In this document: piece by piece, positions 15,849-23,745 of the stretch | Layout: every line of letters starts with the position of its first letter | Numbering within the stretch: the first letter of the stretch is position 1 | Source of the DNA: Actinomycetota bacterium | Lineage (GTDB): Bacteria > Actinomycetota > CADDZG01 > JAHWKV01 > JAOPZY01 | Reading direction: 5' to 3' | Assembly: GCA_025963875.1 (NCBI GenBank) | Contig: JAOPZY010000189.1 | Location: 1-35,026 of the forward strand | Length of the DNA: 35,026 bases | Position numbers and translations under genes: made by a program | Notes under the pieces: model-generated | The model's input: the letters and a program-made list of their open reading frames with translations, nothing else | Databases searched by the model: none | Told to the model about the DNA's origin: nothing

Positions 15849-17695
15849 GGCGCGGCCCTCGTGGCCTTCTCGTCGCAGGACTCGCAGCGCCGGCGGCCCT
15901 CCTGACCCTCCTGGCCCTGACGGCTCCCCCGGCAGCTGCCAATGCCCGGCCCCGGCATGTCGTCATCGCCGCGGTACCGGGCGTGACCTGGGAGGACGTT
16001 GCGGCGGGGAAGGCGCCGGTCCTTCGCTCCCTCGCCGACCGCTGGTCGATCGCCGCTCTGTCGATCCGTACCGCGGTGTCGCCGACCGACGCCGACTCGG
16101 CGATGACCACCATCGGTGCCGGCAACCGCGCCCGGGGCCGGACGGCTGCGGACAACCGGGGCCTGCACTTCGGGGCCGTGCCGGGCGCCCTGGGCGAAGC
16201 CCTCCACCAGCACGGCCTCCGGACGGCGGCGACCGACCCGACGGCCGCGCTTGCAATCGGCCGGGTCGATGCCGGCGTCGAGGCGGCGGATGTGGCGGTC
16301 GAGGCCGGCCTCAGCGATGCGGCCCTCGGCTCGGTCGCGGGGGGCCTCGACCTCACCCGGGACACCCTCGTCGTCGTGTCGCCCTACCGGGATCCGCCCG
16401 GCCCCGACCGCCTCATGGTGGCGGTGGTCGCCGGCGCCGGCGCCACGCCCGGCGGGTGGATCACCTCGGCCACGACGCATCGCAACGGCATCGTGACCCT
16501 TCCCGACATCGCCCCCGGCATCCTGGCGCTGTTCGGCGTCAAGCCTCCGCCCTCGATGACCGGGCAGGCGTTCCACACCGTCCCCGCGCACGGGGACCGC
16601 CTCGAAACGCTCACCGGCCTCGAGTCGGCGGCGGTGTCCTACAGCGAGCGCGTCGGGCCGTTCACCTTCGCCCTCGCCGTCCTCGCCGTGACGGTCTTCG
16701 CGGCGGGCTGGCGCACGCTCCAGACGGGCGCCGGGAGAGCGCCGGTCCTCGCAGCGGGTCTGCTCGTCGCCGCGGCCCCGCTTGCCTGCCTCGCCCAGGC
16801 GGCGGTGGGGGCCGAGCGCTGGGCGGCCCTGCCTGCGTTCGGGTTCCTGTTCGCCGCCGCGCTCGCCTTGACGGGGGTCGCCCTGGCCGGACCCTGGCGG
16901 CACCACCGGGCCGGTCCCGCCATCTTCATCGCCGCCGCCACGGTCCTCGCCATCGCCGTCGACCTGGTCACCGGCTCGCGGGGCCAACTCACCAGCCTCA
17001 TCGGCTACACACCTATCGAGGGGGGCCGGTTCTACGGGCTGTCGGCGGTGTCCTTCGCCATCCTGACCACCTACGTCCTGGCGCTGACCGGGATGCTGGC
17101 GGGGGCCCGGCCCCGGTGGTCGGTGGCGGCGATCACCGCGGTCGCGGCCGTCACCGTCGGGCTGGCCGGGGCTCCCATGTTCGGGGCCAAGTTCGGCAGC
17201 ATCCTCACCCTCGTCCCGGCATTCGGGCTGCTGGCGCTCCTCGTCTCCGGCCGCCCGATCTCGCTGCGGGCAGCTGCGGCAATCGCCGGTGCGGCCGCCG
17301 TCGTGGCCATCGCGGTCGGGGGGGCCGATGCCCTCCGGCCCGCGCAGTCCCAGACCCACCTCGGCCGCTTCGTGGGGGCGCTCCTCGGCGGCGGAGCGGG
17401 GTCCGGGTCGGTCTGGGAGGTGATCCAGCGCAAGCTCGACGCCAACCTGGGGATCTTCGTCCGGGCTCCCTACGCGCTCCTGGCGCCCGCAGCGCTGGTG
17501 TTCGCCGCCCTCGTCGTGATCCGCCCCGCCCGGGTGGTCGACGCGCCCCTGCGGGCGGTGCCGGGGCTGCGGGCGGGATTGCTGGCCGCCATGGCCGCAC
17601 TGGCAGTGGCGATGTTCCTCAACGACTCGGGCGTCGCCATCCCGGCGATGGGCCTGGCGATCGGCGCGCCCTGGGCGGTCGCAGCCCTGGTCTAA
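15845..17695 (+). CDS. Large membrane protein with N-terminal phosphatase-superfamily-like ectodomain
   Basis: A 616-aa protein starting at GTG 15845, overlapping the glycosyltransferase stop as GTGA. A signal-anchor helix (about residues 8-30) leads to a ~240-residue extracytoplasmic region. Motifs such as RHVVIAAVPGVTWEDV, SPTDADSAMTTIGAGNRARG and TTHRNGIVTLPDIAPGILAL resemble degenerate alkaline-phosphatase-superfamily proteins. The usual metal ligands are not clearly present, so activity is uncertain. The remaining ~350 residues hold about ten membrane helices with a conserved-looking loop TGSRGQLTSLIGYTPIEGGR between them. The module MurJ-GT4-this protein is translationally coupled throughout and probably serves one envelope polymer. 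The function cannot be named. Confidence 0.6.
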   Translation: MRRGPRGLLVAGLAAPAALLTLLALTAPPAAANARPRHVVIAAVPGVTWEDVAAGKAPVLRSLADRWSIAALSIRTAVSPTDADSAMTTIGAGNRARGRTAADNRGLHFGAVPGALGEALHQHGLRTAATDPTAALAIGRVDAGVEAADVAVEAGLSDAALGSVAGGLDLTRDTLVVVSPYRDPPGPDRLMVAVVAGAGATPGGWITSATTHRNGIVTLPDIAPGILALFGVKPPPSMTGQAFHTVPAHGDRLETLTGLESAAVSYSERVGPFTFALAVLAVTVFAAGWRTLQTGAGRAPVLAAGLLVAAAPLACLAQAAVGAERWAALPAFGFLFAAALALTGVALAGPWRHHRAGPAIFIAAATVLAIAVDLVTGSRGQLTSLIGYTPIEGGRFYGLSAVSFAILTTYVLALTGMLAGARPRWSVAAITAVAAVTVGLAGAPMFGAKFGSILTLVPAFGLLALLVSGRPISLRAAAAIAGAAAVVAIAVGGADALRPAQSQTHLGRFVGALLGGGAGSGSVWEVIQRKLDANLGIFVRAPYALLAPAALVFAALVVIRPARVVDAPLRAVPGLRAGLLAAMAALAVAMFLNDSGVAIPAMGLAIGAPWAVAALV

Positions 17696-17708
17696 CGGGC
17701 TCTCCGCT

Positions 17709-17757
17709 CTTCTTTGGGTGAACGGACGCCATAATGACCACTTATCACCCAAAGAAG
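17709..17757. terminator. Perfect 13-bp inverted repeat between convergent genes
   Basis: CTTCTTTGGGTGA (17709-17721) and TCACCCAAAGAAG (17745-17757) are exact reverse complements with a 23-nt spacer. They sit between the 3' ends of the plus-strand membrane-protein gene (17695) and the minus-strand mctB/steB gene (17778). The position fits a bidirectional terminator, though no U-run follows and the loop is long. Confidence 0.5.
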
Positions 17758-17777
17758 ATCCAGAAGGTGCTGGTGGG

Positions 17778-18755
17778 CTACTTGGGGGTGGGGCTCCCCG
17801 TGAGCGAGGACGCAGGCGTCAGCGCCACCGGCGGCTGCGGCGTGGGCAGCGGGGCGTTCGCCCCAGGCCCCGACCCGTAGGCGCCCCAGGCGTTCGTCAA
17901 AAGGGCCTCGGCGAGGCCGAGGACGACGGCCGCCTGGCCCATCGGCTGGTCCACGGTGTCGGCGGTCACGACCCGCAGGCTCGAGTCCTGGCGGATCGGC
18001 GCCAGCAGCGGGAGCGGGGACGACCCGTCCTCCCCCACCGCCACCAGCACCTGGGCCGCGGAGAGGCCCCGGACGATCGGCAGGATGATCGTCCTCACAA
18101 GGTCGGGGCCGGGCCTGGCCCCCGGTGCGGGCTGCGCGGGCGCCAGGATGATGACGGCAGTCCCGGGGGCGGCGAGGCTCGCCGGTGGCTGCTGGGCTTC
18201 CCCCGCCACGCCCGGCCCCCGGCTGGCGAGACCCGCATCGATGAGGCGTTGCACGATGCCCGGCGACTTGCCGGCGAGGGCGTCGCTCAACTGGCGGGCG
18301 AGCGCCGCTTGCAGGGCCTCGGCGCCCGAGATCCCCCCGCCCACCACGGTCGCTGCCTGCTGGCGGGTTGCATCGTCGGCCAGTGCCAGGTTCGAGGACA
18401 GTGCGACCGTTCCCTGGAGCCTGGCGCCGGCAGCGACGAGCGTCGAGGCCATCTGCGAGGTCTCGCTGCCCGGGGTCGTGTCGAACGAGACGAGAACGGC
18501 GGGCTTCCCCGCCAGCTTGCCCTGCACGAGCAGGTTCCGGCTGGACTCGGCGTAGCGGAGGAGATCCCGGTTGGTCTGCGCGAGCACGTCGTTCTGCGTC
18601 TGGAGGGCCTTGTTGCTGCTGTCGATCCTGCGCAGGGAGTTGTTGAGGGCCCGCACCGTCTCCGGGGAGACGAAGGTGCTCCCGGCGACAATGCCGAGGC
18701 CGAGCGCGAGGAACACCGCGATCAGGCTGGCGAGGTGGTACCGGAAGTTGATCAC
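17778..18755 (-). CDS. MctB/SteB-family outer-envelope or cell-separation protein
   Basis: A 325-aa protein starting at GTG 18755. It opens INFRYHLASLIAVFLALGLG, the hallmark N-terminal membrane segment of the copper transporter MctB family (Rv1698). A coiled coil follows (about residues 35-70: NNSLRRIDSSNKALQTQN), then a Rossmann-like domain with AVLVSFDTTPG and PIVRGLSAAQVLVAVGEDG. The C-terminal tail is Pro/Thr/Ser-rich. In Mycobacterium the homologue affects copper homeostasis. In Corynebacterium SteB binds SteA and promotes activation of a septal peptidoglycan hydrolase. The gene follows steA by 28 nt, so the SteA-SteB cell-separation role is favoured here. Confidence 0.85.
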   Translation of the reverse strand: MINFRYHLASLIAVFLALGLGIVAGSTFVSPETVRALNNSLRRIDSSNKALQTQNDVLAQTNRDLLRYAESSRNLLVQGKLAGKPAVLVSFDTTPGSETSQMASTLVAAGARLQGTVALSSNLALADDATRQQAATVVGGGISGAEALQAALARQLSDALAGKSPGIVQRLIDAGLASRGPGVAGEAQQPPASLAAPGTAVIILAPAQPAPGARPGPDLVRTIILPIVRGLSAAQVLVAVGEDGSSPLPLLAPIRQDSSLRVVTADTVDQPMGQAAVVLGLAEALLTNAWGAYGSGPGANAPLPTPQPPVALTPASSLTGSPTPK

Positions 18756-18783
18756 AGGGCTCCAGGCGTAGCGAGCGGGTACG

Positions 18784-19989
18784 TCAGCGGAACGCCTGGC
18801 GCATGGTGAACGTCAGGTGCCGCAGCCACAGCCTGACCGTTCCCGCCACCACCTGGGCGAGATTGGGGTGGCCGGAGGCCCCGACAATGATGAGCATCGT
18901 GAGGACCGCGGCGGCCACCAGCGCGGCGAGCTGGAGGCGGGTCGGCCCCGCCCGGTGCAGCATGCTCACCCCTTTGGCATCGACGAGCTTGGGACCCACG
19001 CGCAGGCGCACCAGGAAGGTTGAGGCCATGCCTTTGCGGCCCTTGTCCATCATCTCCGCGAGATTGGTGTGGCACCCGACCGCGACGATGAGCTCCGCCC
19101 CCTTCTCGTACGCGAGCAGCATGGCGGCGTCCTCGCTCGTACCCATGGCTTCGAAGGTCCGGTAGGGAAGGTCGAGGGCGTCCAGCCGCTCCGCTCCCGG
19201 CGCCCGGCCGTCGGCATAGGCATGGAGGATCAGCTCGGCGCCGCAGGTGAGGGCCTCGGTGGTCACCGAGTCCATGTCGCCGATGATGATGTCGGGCCGC
19301 AGGCCGATGTCGAGGAGGGCGTCCGCTCCGCCGTCGACGCCGACGAGCACGGGCCGGAAGTCGGAGATGTAGCCGCCACGCAGCGACCCGAGGTCGGCCT
19401 TGTAGCCGTGGCCCCGGACGACGACAAGGACGTGGCGGCCGCCGAGGTCGGTGTCGATTTCGGGCAGCCTGATGGCCTCGATGATGTACTCGCGCTCGTC
19501 GCGGAGGTACTCGATGGTGTTCTCGGCGAAGCTCTCGAGGGCTGCCCCGATCTGGCGCTTCGAGGCGTCCAGGCGCTCCTGGGCGAGCTCCATGCCGACG
19601 ACCTCGCCCTTGGCCACGACATCGCCGCCGGCGAGGATGCGGCCGTCCTCGATCTCCAGGGAGTCGCCGTCGCGGACGATGTCGAAGAGGTCCGGGACCA
19701 CGGCGTCGATGAGCGGGATACCGGCGGCAGCCAGCACCAGCGGGCCGAGGTTCGGGTAGGCACCGGTGGCGGACCGGGCCACGTTCAGCACCGCGCGGGC
19801 GCGCCGCTCCACCAGGCCCTCCGCCGCGACGCGGTCCAGGTCCTCGTGGTCGATCAGTGCGATCTCGCCGGGCTGCAGCCTGCCCACGAGCCGCTTGGTT
19901 CGGCGATCGGAGCGGACAACACCGCGGACGGCGCCAGGCACGGGGGCATGGGAGACGCCGCCTGCAGCCCGAGGGTGCCGGCGGAACAT
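18784..19989 (-). CDS. steA: SteA-like protein with thiamine-pyrophosphokinase-like domain
   Basis: A 401-aa protein starting at ATG 19989, chosen because TAGAAT sits 7 nt upstream and no earlier in-frame start is better; the ORF runs on as a shadow. The N-terminal domain (RTKRLVGRLQPGEIALIDHE) is followed by a central region with VAKGEVVGMELAQERLDASK. Next comes a thiamin-pyrophosphokinase-like segment, VLVGVDGGADALLDIGLRPD then IIIGDMDSV. A C-terminal membrane helix (LAALVAAAVLTMLIIVG) and an Arg-rich tail end the protein. It is the orthologue of Rv1697. In Corynebacterium SteA forms a complex with SteB and acts in daughter-cell separation. The active-site residues of true thiamin kinases are not all evident, so a structural role is likely. 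recN, normally upstream, is absent here. Confidence 0.85.
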   Translation of the reverse strand: MFRRHPRAAGGVSHAPVPGAVRGVVRSDRRTKRLVGRLQPGEIALIDHEDLDRVAAEGLVERRARAVLNVARSATGAYPNLGPLVLAAAGIPLIDAVVPDLFDIVRDGDSLEIEDGRILAGGDVVAKGEVVGMELAQERLDASKRQIGAALESFAENTIEYLRDEREYIIEAIRLPEIDTDLGGRHVLVVVRGHGYKADLGSLRGGYISDFRPVLVGVDGGADALLDIGLRPDIIIGDMDSVTTEALTCGAELILHAYADGRAPGAERLDALDLPYRTFEAMGTSEDAAMLLAYEKGAELIVAVGCHTNLAEMMDKGRKGMASTFLVRLRVGPKLVDAKGVSMLHRAGPTRLQLAALVAAAVLTMLIIVGASGHPNLAQVVAGTVRLWLRHLTFTMRQAFR

Positions 19990-19996
19990 GCGGAGG

Positions 19997-20002
19997 ATTC
20001 TA
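19997..20002 (-). promoter_or_regulatory. Candidate -10 element of a leaderless steA promoter
   Basis: TAGAAT on the minus strand ends 7 nt before the steA ATG. It lies in the 25-nt gap after the NAD kinase gene, which suggests steA-steB can be transcribed separately from the tlyA-nadK operon. Confidence 0.45.
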
Positions 20003-20014
20003 ACCGGCTGCCGG

Positions 20015-20833
20015 TCAGACGGGATGGTAGGAACCCGGCCCGAAGCGGGATTGGAACCGCAGAAAAAAACCGCCGTCGCCGGCAAGACGGACCAATCGCA
20101 GCGGCTCCTTGTGGGGCTGGACGGTGACCGCGGCGGCCGGGGGGAGCTGCACGACGTGCCGACCGTCCGCCGACAGGGCGCCGCCGCCGTCAACCAGGCG
20201 CACCGTCACCGGGCGGGTCGGGGCCACCACGACGGAGCGCCAGCGGATGGAGTGCGGGCAGACCGGAGTGAGCACCATGACGTTGAGCTCGGGCTCGACC
20301 ACCGGCCCGCCGGCCGACAGGGAGTAGGCGGTGGAGCCGGTCGAGGTGGCGATGATGAAGCCGTCGGCGGTGTAGCGGGCCACCTCCTCGTCTCCGACGT
20401 AGACCTCGACATCGACGACCTTCGACGGTGTGGGCTTCTCGATGACGACCTCGTTCAGGGCGGTCGCGCTGGCAAGGGGCTCGCCCCCGATGGTCGCAGC
20501 TCCGTCGAGCATCATTCGCAGCTCGATCGTGTAGTCCCCGGACTGGAGGGCCTCGACCGCTGCCTTCAGGTTGCCGGCCTCGGCGGAGGCGAGAAAGCCC
20601 ATCCGGCCGAGGTTGACGCCGATCAGCGGGATGCCCCGCTTCACCGCCTCCCGGGCGGCCCGCAGCATCGTGCCGTCGCCGCCGAGCGAGACGATGAGGT
20701 CGGCCGAGGCACCGAGCGTGGCGTCCACCACGCGCAGCCCGACGGACGACGCCAACCCGATGATCTCCTCGTACGCGCGCTGGGCCGCGTCGGACGCCGG
20801 GTGGACGACCACCCCGATGGTCTGGATGTTCAC
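20015..20833 (-). CDS. nadK: NAD kinase
   Basis: A 272-aa protein; phosphorylates NAD to NADP. The diagnostic GGDGT motif is in LIVSLGGDGTMLRAAREAVK, followed by GVNLGRMGFLA, ATALNEVVIEK (NE motif) and the C-terminal-domain signature TADGFIIATSTGSTAYSLSA. The start is GTG 20833, overlapping the tlyA stop as GTGA. Length is normal for the family. The tlyA-nadK pairing is conserved across Actinobacteria. Confidence 0.96.
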   Translation of the reverse strand: MNIQTIGVVVHPASDAAQRAYEEIIGLASSVGLRVVDATLGASADLIVSLGGDGTMLRAAREAVKRGIPLIGVNLGRMGFLASAEAGNLKAAVEALQSGDYTIELRMMLDGAATIGGEPLASATALNEVVIEKPTPSKVVDVEVYVGDEEVARYTADGFIIATSTGSTAYSLSAGGPVVEPELNVMVLTPVCPHSIRWRSVVVAPTRPVTVRLVDGGGALSADGRHVVQLPPAAAVTVQPHKEPLRLVRLAGDGGFFLRFQSRFGPGSYHPV

Positions 20834-21642
20834 CGCAGGCTTCCCCCGAGGCGCCCCTCAAGGCGCCGGGTAAAGGCCAGGAGGGCCCGGTCCGGCGGCG
20901 GCGCGTCGAAGCGGCCCCGGACGAAGAACTCCTGGTTCCCCTCGGCCCCGCGCAGGCGTGAGGCCACGACCCCGGCGGTGCCGACGCCCCGGTCCCACAG
21001 GGCATCGGCCACCTTCTGGACGGCCGCCGCCCACACCGCTGCGTCCTCGACGATGCCTCCGGCGCCGACGTCGTCTCTCGGGGCCTCGAACTGGGGCTTC
21101 ACCAAGAGGAGCAGGTCGCCGCCGGCGGCGGTCGCCGGAACGAGGCGGTCGAGGACCGCCACCAGCGAGATGAAGCTGAGGTCGGCGACGACCAGGTCGA
21201 ACGGCGGGCCGAGGACGGCAGGGTCCGCGGTCCGGAGGTTGAGCCGCTCCAGGAGGCGCACCCGCGGGTCGTTGCGCAGCGACCAGTCGAAGTCTCCGTA
21301 CCCGACGTCCACCGCCACGACCTCGGCGGCGCCGCGCTGCAGCAGGCAGTCGGTGAAGCCGCCGGCCCCGGCGCCGGCATCGAGGCAGCGCAGCCCCTGG
21401 GGGTCCATGCCGAAGTCGTCCAGCGCGCCGGCGAGCTTGACGCCGCCCCGGGTGACGAACGAGCGCGGCGGGTCGAGGACACGCACCCTGCTGGATCCTG
21501 CGACCATGCTCGAGGGCTGGAGAGCGGGGGCTCCGTCGACGAGGATGCGCTGCTCGGCGATGAGCCGCTGCGCCTCGTGCTCCCCCGACGCCAGACCCCG
21601 GTCCACAAGCTCGCGGTCGAGCCGGCGCCGGGGCTTCGGCAT
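20830..21642 (-). CDS. tlyA: TlyA-type rRNA 2'-O-methyltransferase
   Basis: A 270-aa protein. An N-terminal S4 RNA-binding domain (RRRLDRELVDRGLASGEHEA to about residue 65) is followed by an FtsJ-like methyltransferase domain. It has VTRGGVKLAGALDDF, the SAM motif CLDAGAGAGGFTDCLL, VVADLSFISL and LLLLVKPQFEAPRD. TlyA methylates C1920 in helix 69 of 23S rRNA, and the longer type also methylates C1409 of 16S. The N-terminal length here matches the longer mycobacterial type. C1920 in this genome lies in a 14-nt exon between two group I introns. The gene starts at ATG 21642, overlapping the stop of the small upstream gene, and its last codons contain a copy of the dispersed GGCGCC palindrome. Confidence 0.93.
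   Translation of the reverse strand: MPKPRRRLDRELVDRGLASGEHEAQRLIAEQRILVDGAPALQPSSMVAGSSRVRVLDPPRSFVTRGGVKLAGALDDFGMDPQGLRCLDAGAGAGGFTDCLLQRGAAEVVAVDVGYGDFDWSLRNDPRVRLLERLNLRTADPAVLGPPFDLVVADLSFISLVAVLDRLVPATAAGGDLLLLVKPQFEAPRDDVGAGGIVEDAAVWAAAVQKVADALWDRGVGTAGVVASRLRGAEGNQEFFVRGRFDAPPPDRALLAFTRRLEGRLGGSLR
20850..20867. repeat. Dispersed GGCGCC palindrome, copy 2
   Basis: Exact copy (inverted orientation) of the 18-mer of copy 1. It lies within the last codons of tlyA, read there as RRLEGRLG, and 17 nt upstream of the nadK start codon. Confidence 0.7.
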
Positions 21643-21821
21643 CAGTGGGCCGCCGGGCCGGTCCTCGTCGCCCTCTCGGTCGCCTCCGTCGCGTCGAGCT
21701 CAGCCTCGAGCCTGCGCACCGTCTCTGCGAGGACCCCTGCCCGTTCTTCCAGCGGAAGGGCGTTCAGCCGTTCCATCTCCGACCTGGCGTCGACGGCGGA
21801 TCCCTGGTCGTCCGTGGTCAT
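21642..21821 (-). CDS. Small conserved-position protein (59 aa), unknown function
   Basis: A 59-aa acidic, helical protein (MTTDDQGSAVDARSEMERLN, then LPLEERAGVLAETVRRLEAE), probably a coiled coil. It starts at ATG 21821, overlapping the phasin-like stop (ATGA), and its stop overlaps the tlyA start. Size and place match Rv1693 (about 58 aa), which lies directly before tlyA in M. tuberculosis. The function is unknown. The tight double overlap supports it as a real gene. Confidence 0.65.
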   Translation of the reverse strand: MTTDDQGSAVDARSEMERLNALPLEERAGVLAETVRRLEAELDATEATERATRTGPAAH

Positions 21822-22315
21822 GACTCGTCGGGGGCCTTCGTCCCCGTCCCGGTGGGCTTGGCCCGGGCGCGGGTGGACCGGGGGGTGATCGCCTTGGACC
21901 GCGCCGTTGCGGCCTTGGGCCGGGGCCGGACCGGGTCGGTGCCGCCCTCCGGTGCGGGGGCGTCCCCGCCTACGTGCTGGGTTGATCCGGCGCCTTGAGG
22001 GGCGCCTCGCGCCGCAGACTCGAGCTCGGAGATCCGGCGCTTGAGCGCGTCCATCTCCTCCCTGGTCGCCAGGCCCATCTCCTTCAGGCGCTTGCGAACC
22101 TGGGCATCGAGCGCGCCCTTCGCCTTCTCGGCCTGCTGGCGGCCTTTCTGGATGAACTCCCATGCCAGGTGGGGGGCGTCCATCAGGTCGATGTTGGGCC
22201 GCTCGGCGATCTTGCGGACCGCTTCCTCGGTCCTGCGGAGGGGGGCGTCGACCACCTTCGAGGCCTTGCGCAGGGTGTCCCGGACCATGTCGTTCCTCGG
22301 TGCTCTGTCTCCCAT
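21818..22315 (-). CDS. Phasin-like / coiled-coil protein with basic Ala-Pro-Lys tail
   Basis: A 165-aa protein starting at ATG 22315 with AGGGGATGAC upstream as ribosome-binding site. The N-terminal half is helical (TLRKASKVVDAPLRRTEEAV, FIQKGRQQAEKAKGALDAQV). It contains LKEMGLATREEMDALKRRIS, the segment typical of polyhydroxyalkanoate granule-associated proteins (phasin/PhaF type) and related accessory coiled coils. The C-terminal ~60 residues are Pro/Ala/Lys/Arg/Thr-rich and could bind nucleic acid, as in PhaF. No PHA synthase is in the window, so a link to granules is tentative. A copy of the dispersed palindrome lies in the linker. Confidence 0.6.
   Translation of the reverse strand: MGDRAPRNDMVRDTLRKASKVVDAPLRRTEEAVRKIAERPNIDLMDAPHLAWEFIQKGRQQAEKAKGALDAQVRKRLKEMGLATREEMDALKRRISELESAARGAPQGAGSTQHVGGDAPAPEGGTDPVRPRPKAATARSKAITPRSTRARAKPTGTGTKAPDES
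21989..22006. repeat. Dispersed GGCGCC palindrome, copy 3
   Basis: Exact 18-mer inside the phasin-like gene, read on the minus strand as RGAPQGAG, the same peptide as in ParA copy 1. Confidence 0.7.
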
Positions 22316-22356
22316 GTCATCCCCTGTCAGCGTGTTGGCGGGTCGGTGCCGGTCGC

Positions 22357-22362
22357 TATGCT
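22357..22362 (+). promoter_or_regulatory. Candidate -10 element of a leaderless rhomboid promoter
   Basis: TATGCT ends 7 nt before ATG 22370, with no Shine-Dalgarno in between. It lies in the 54-nt divergent gap to the phasin-like gene. Confidence 0.45.
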
Positions 22363-22369
22363 CCCTTGG

Positions 22370-23185
22370 ATGATCCCCCCGACCTCCCTGATCCCAATCC
22401 ATGACGATAATCCCACAAGCGGCTTCCCGTCCGTCACCGTGGGGCTCATCGCCCTCAACGTCCTCGTCTTCCTCACCGAGCCGCACTTCGGAACGGGGGG
22501 CGGTCTCCAGGTTTCGGAGTACTTCTACCGCTGGGGCCTGGTGCCGTGGGAGATCACGCGTGGCCATCAGCTCAGCCTGACCGGCTGCCTCGCCGCCTGC
22601 TTCACCAACAAGAACGTCTACCTCGCATTCCTGACCTCGACGTTCATCCACGCCGGCCCCGTGCACCTTGCCGGCAACATGCTCTTCCTGTGGGTGTTCG
22701 GCAACAACATCGAGGACACGCTCGGGCGCGTGCGCTTCGTCGCCTTCTACCTGCTGTGCGGCCTGATTGCCGGCCTGGTCCACGTGGCCCTCAACGCCAA
22801 CTCGTTGTTTCCGACGGTCGGCGCCAGCGGGGCCATCGCCGGGGTGCTGGGCGCCTACCTGGTCCTGTTCCCGAGGGCCCGGGTCCTCACCCTCGCCTTC
22901 GTCGTCCTGGTGCCGCTGCCCGCGATGCTGGTGCTGAGCTTGTGGTTCCTGCTGCAGCTCTTCACCGGCGCCTCCCAGCAGATCGGGGGCGGCGGCGTCG
23001 CCTGGGGGGCGCACGTGGGGGGCTTCGTCGCAGGGGCGATCCTCGTGGTGCTGTTCGGGGGCAGGAGCCGGGCACGAGAGCGCCGGCTGCCGCCACCCCC
23101 GCCGCCGATCACGCCGCTACCGCCCGGCCCCGAGGCGCCCCTCAAGGCGCCGGACGAAGGCTTCTGGGGGCCGTTCGGCCCGTGA
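22370..23185 (+). CDS. Rhomboid-family intramembrane serine protease
   Basis: A 271-aa protein. After a short N-terminus come at least six membrane segments. The L1-loop and helix 2 motif HAGPVHLAGNMLFLWVFGNN, the catalytic Ser motif VGASGAIAGVLGAYLV and the catalytic His in VAWGAHVGGFVAGA are present, so the protease should be active. The tail is Pro-rich (RRLPPPPPPITPLPPGPEAP) and contains the dispersed palindrome in its codons. The start ATG 22370 was preferred over the ATG at 22358 because a -10-like TATGCT lies 7 nt upstream. The substrate is unknown. Confidence 0.93.
   Translation: MIPPTSLIPIHDDNPTSGFPSVTVGLIALNVLVFLTEPHFGTGGGLQVSEYFYRWGLVPWEITRGHQLSLTGCLAACFTNKNVYLAFLTSTFIHAGPVHLAGNMLFLWVFGNNIEDTLGRVRFVAFYLLCGLIAGLVHVALNANSLFPTVGASGAIAGVLGAYLVLFPRARVLTLAFVVLVPLPAMLVLSLWFLLQLFTGASQQIGGGGVAWGAHVGGFVAGAILVVLFGGRSRARERRLPPPPPPITPLPPGPEAPLKAPDEGFWGPFGP
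23134..23151. repeat. Dispersed GGCGCC palindrome, copy 4
   Basis: Exact copy (inverted orientation) of the 18-mer near the 3' end of the rhomboid gene, read as EAPLKAP. Confidence 0.7.
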
Positions 23186-23706
23186 AGGCAGGCCCCGGCC
23201 CGGACAGGAGCGGGAGCAGGCGCCGGTTCGTGAGAATCCGCTCCATCATGTCGAAGTCGGCCGGCTGGGGTGCCGGCGGCGTGCTCGCCGGCCTGGGGGT
23301 CGCGACCGTCTACGCCGGGCACCCGGCCCAGACGCTGGGGTCGTTCGCGGCGATCACCCTGGGCGAGGGACTCTGGATCGGTGCGATCGGCATCGGGGCG
23401 CGCGTCAAGGAGCTGCGGGCGGCATTGCCGGGCCCGCGCGAAGCCCGGTACCTGCGGGCGTCGTGGTTCGGCTCCCCCGTCGTCCCCCTCGTGCTGGCCG
23501 CCACGGCCCTGGCAGCGATTGCGGCCGTCCGGCACCAGGCGCTGCTTGCCGGCGCCTGCGCGGGAGTGAGCGGCGGGTTCGCGCTGACCTTTGCCCTGCT
23601 CGCCAGGCTCTACGACGTGGCTGAGCACCGGGACGCCCGGCGCTACTGGGCCCCGGGCCGGGGCCTCGGGGGACCCGTCTACTTCACGAACGTTCGCCGT
23701 TCCTGA
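23182..23706 (+). CDS. Hypothetical membrane protein
   Basis: A 174-aa protein starting at GTG 23182, overlapping the rhomboid stop as GTGA. A later ATG at 23248 would give a shorter form. After a basic N-terminus come about four hydrophobic segments (GAGGVLAGLGVATVYAG, FAAITLGEGLWIGAIGIG, PVVPLVLAATALAAIAAV, LLAGACAGVSGGFALTFALL). A conserved-looking C-terminus YWAPGRGLGGPVYFTNV follows. I do not recognise the family. Translational coupling suggests a role with the rhomboid protease. Confidence 0.6.
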   Translation: MKAGPGPDRSGSRRRFVRIRSIMSKSAGWGAGGVLAGLGVATVYAGHPAQTLGSFAAITLGEGLWIGAIGIGARVKELRAALPGPREARYLRASWFGSPVVPLVLAATALAAIAAVRHQALLAGACAGVSGGFALTFALLARLYDVAEHRDARRYWAPGRGLGGPVYFTNVRRS

Positions 23707-23719
23707 GGTCGGTCGTCTT

Positions 23720-23737
23720 TCGCGCGCATGTGCGCGA
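23720..23737. terminator. 18-bp near-palindrome between convergent genes
   Basis: TCGCGCGCA/TGTGCGCGA forms an almost perfect self-complementary element, with one G-T wobble. It lies between the 3' ends of the membrane-protein gene (23706) and the HAD gene (23746). It is a candidate bidirectional terminator without a clear U-run. Confidence 0.35.
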
Positions 23738-23745
23738 TCTGCTCC

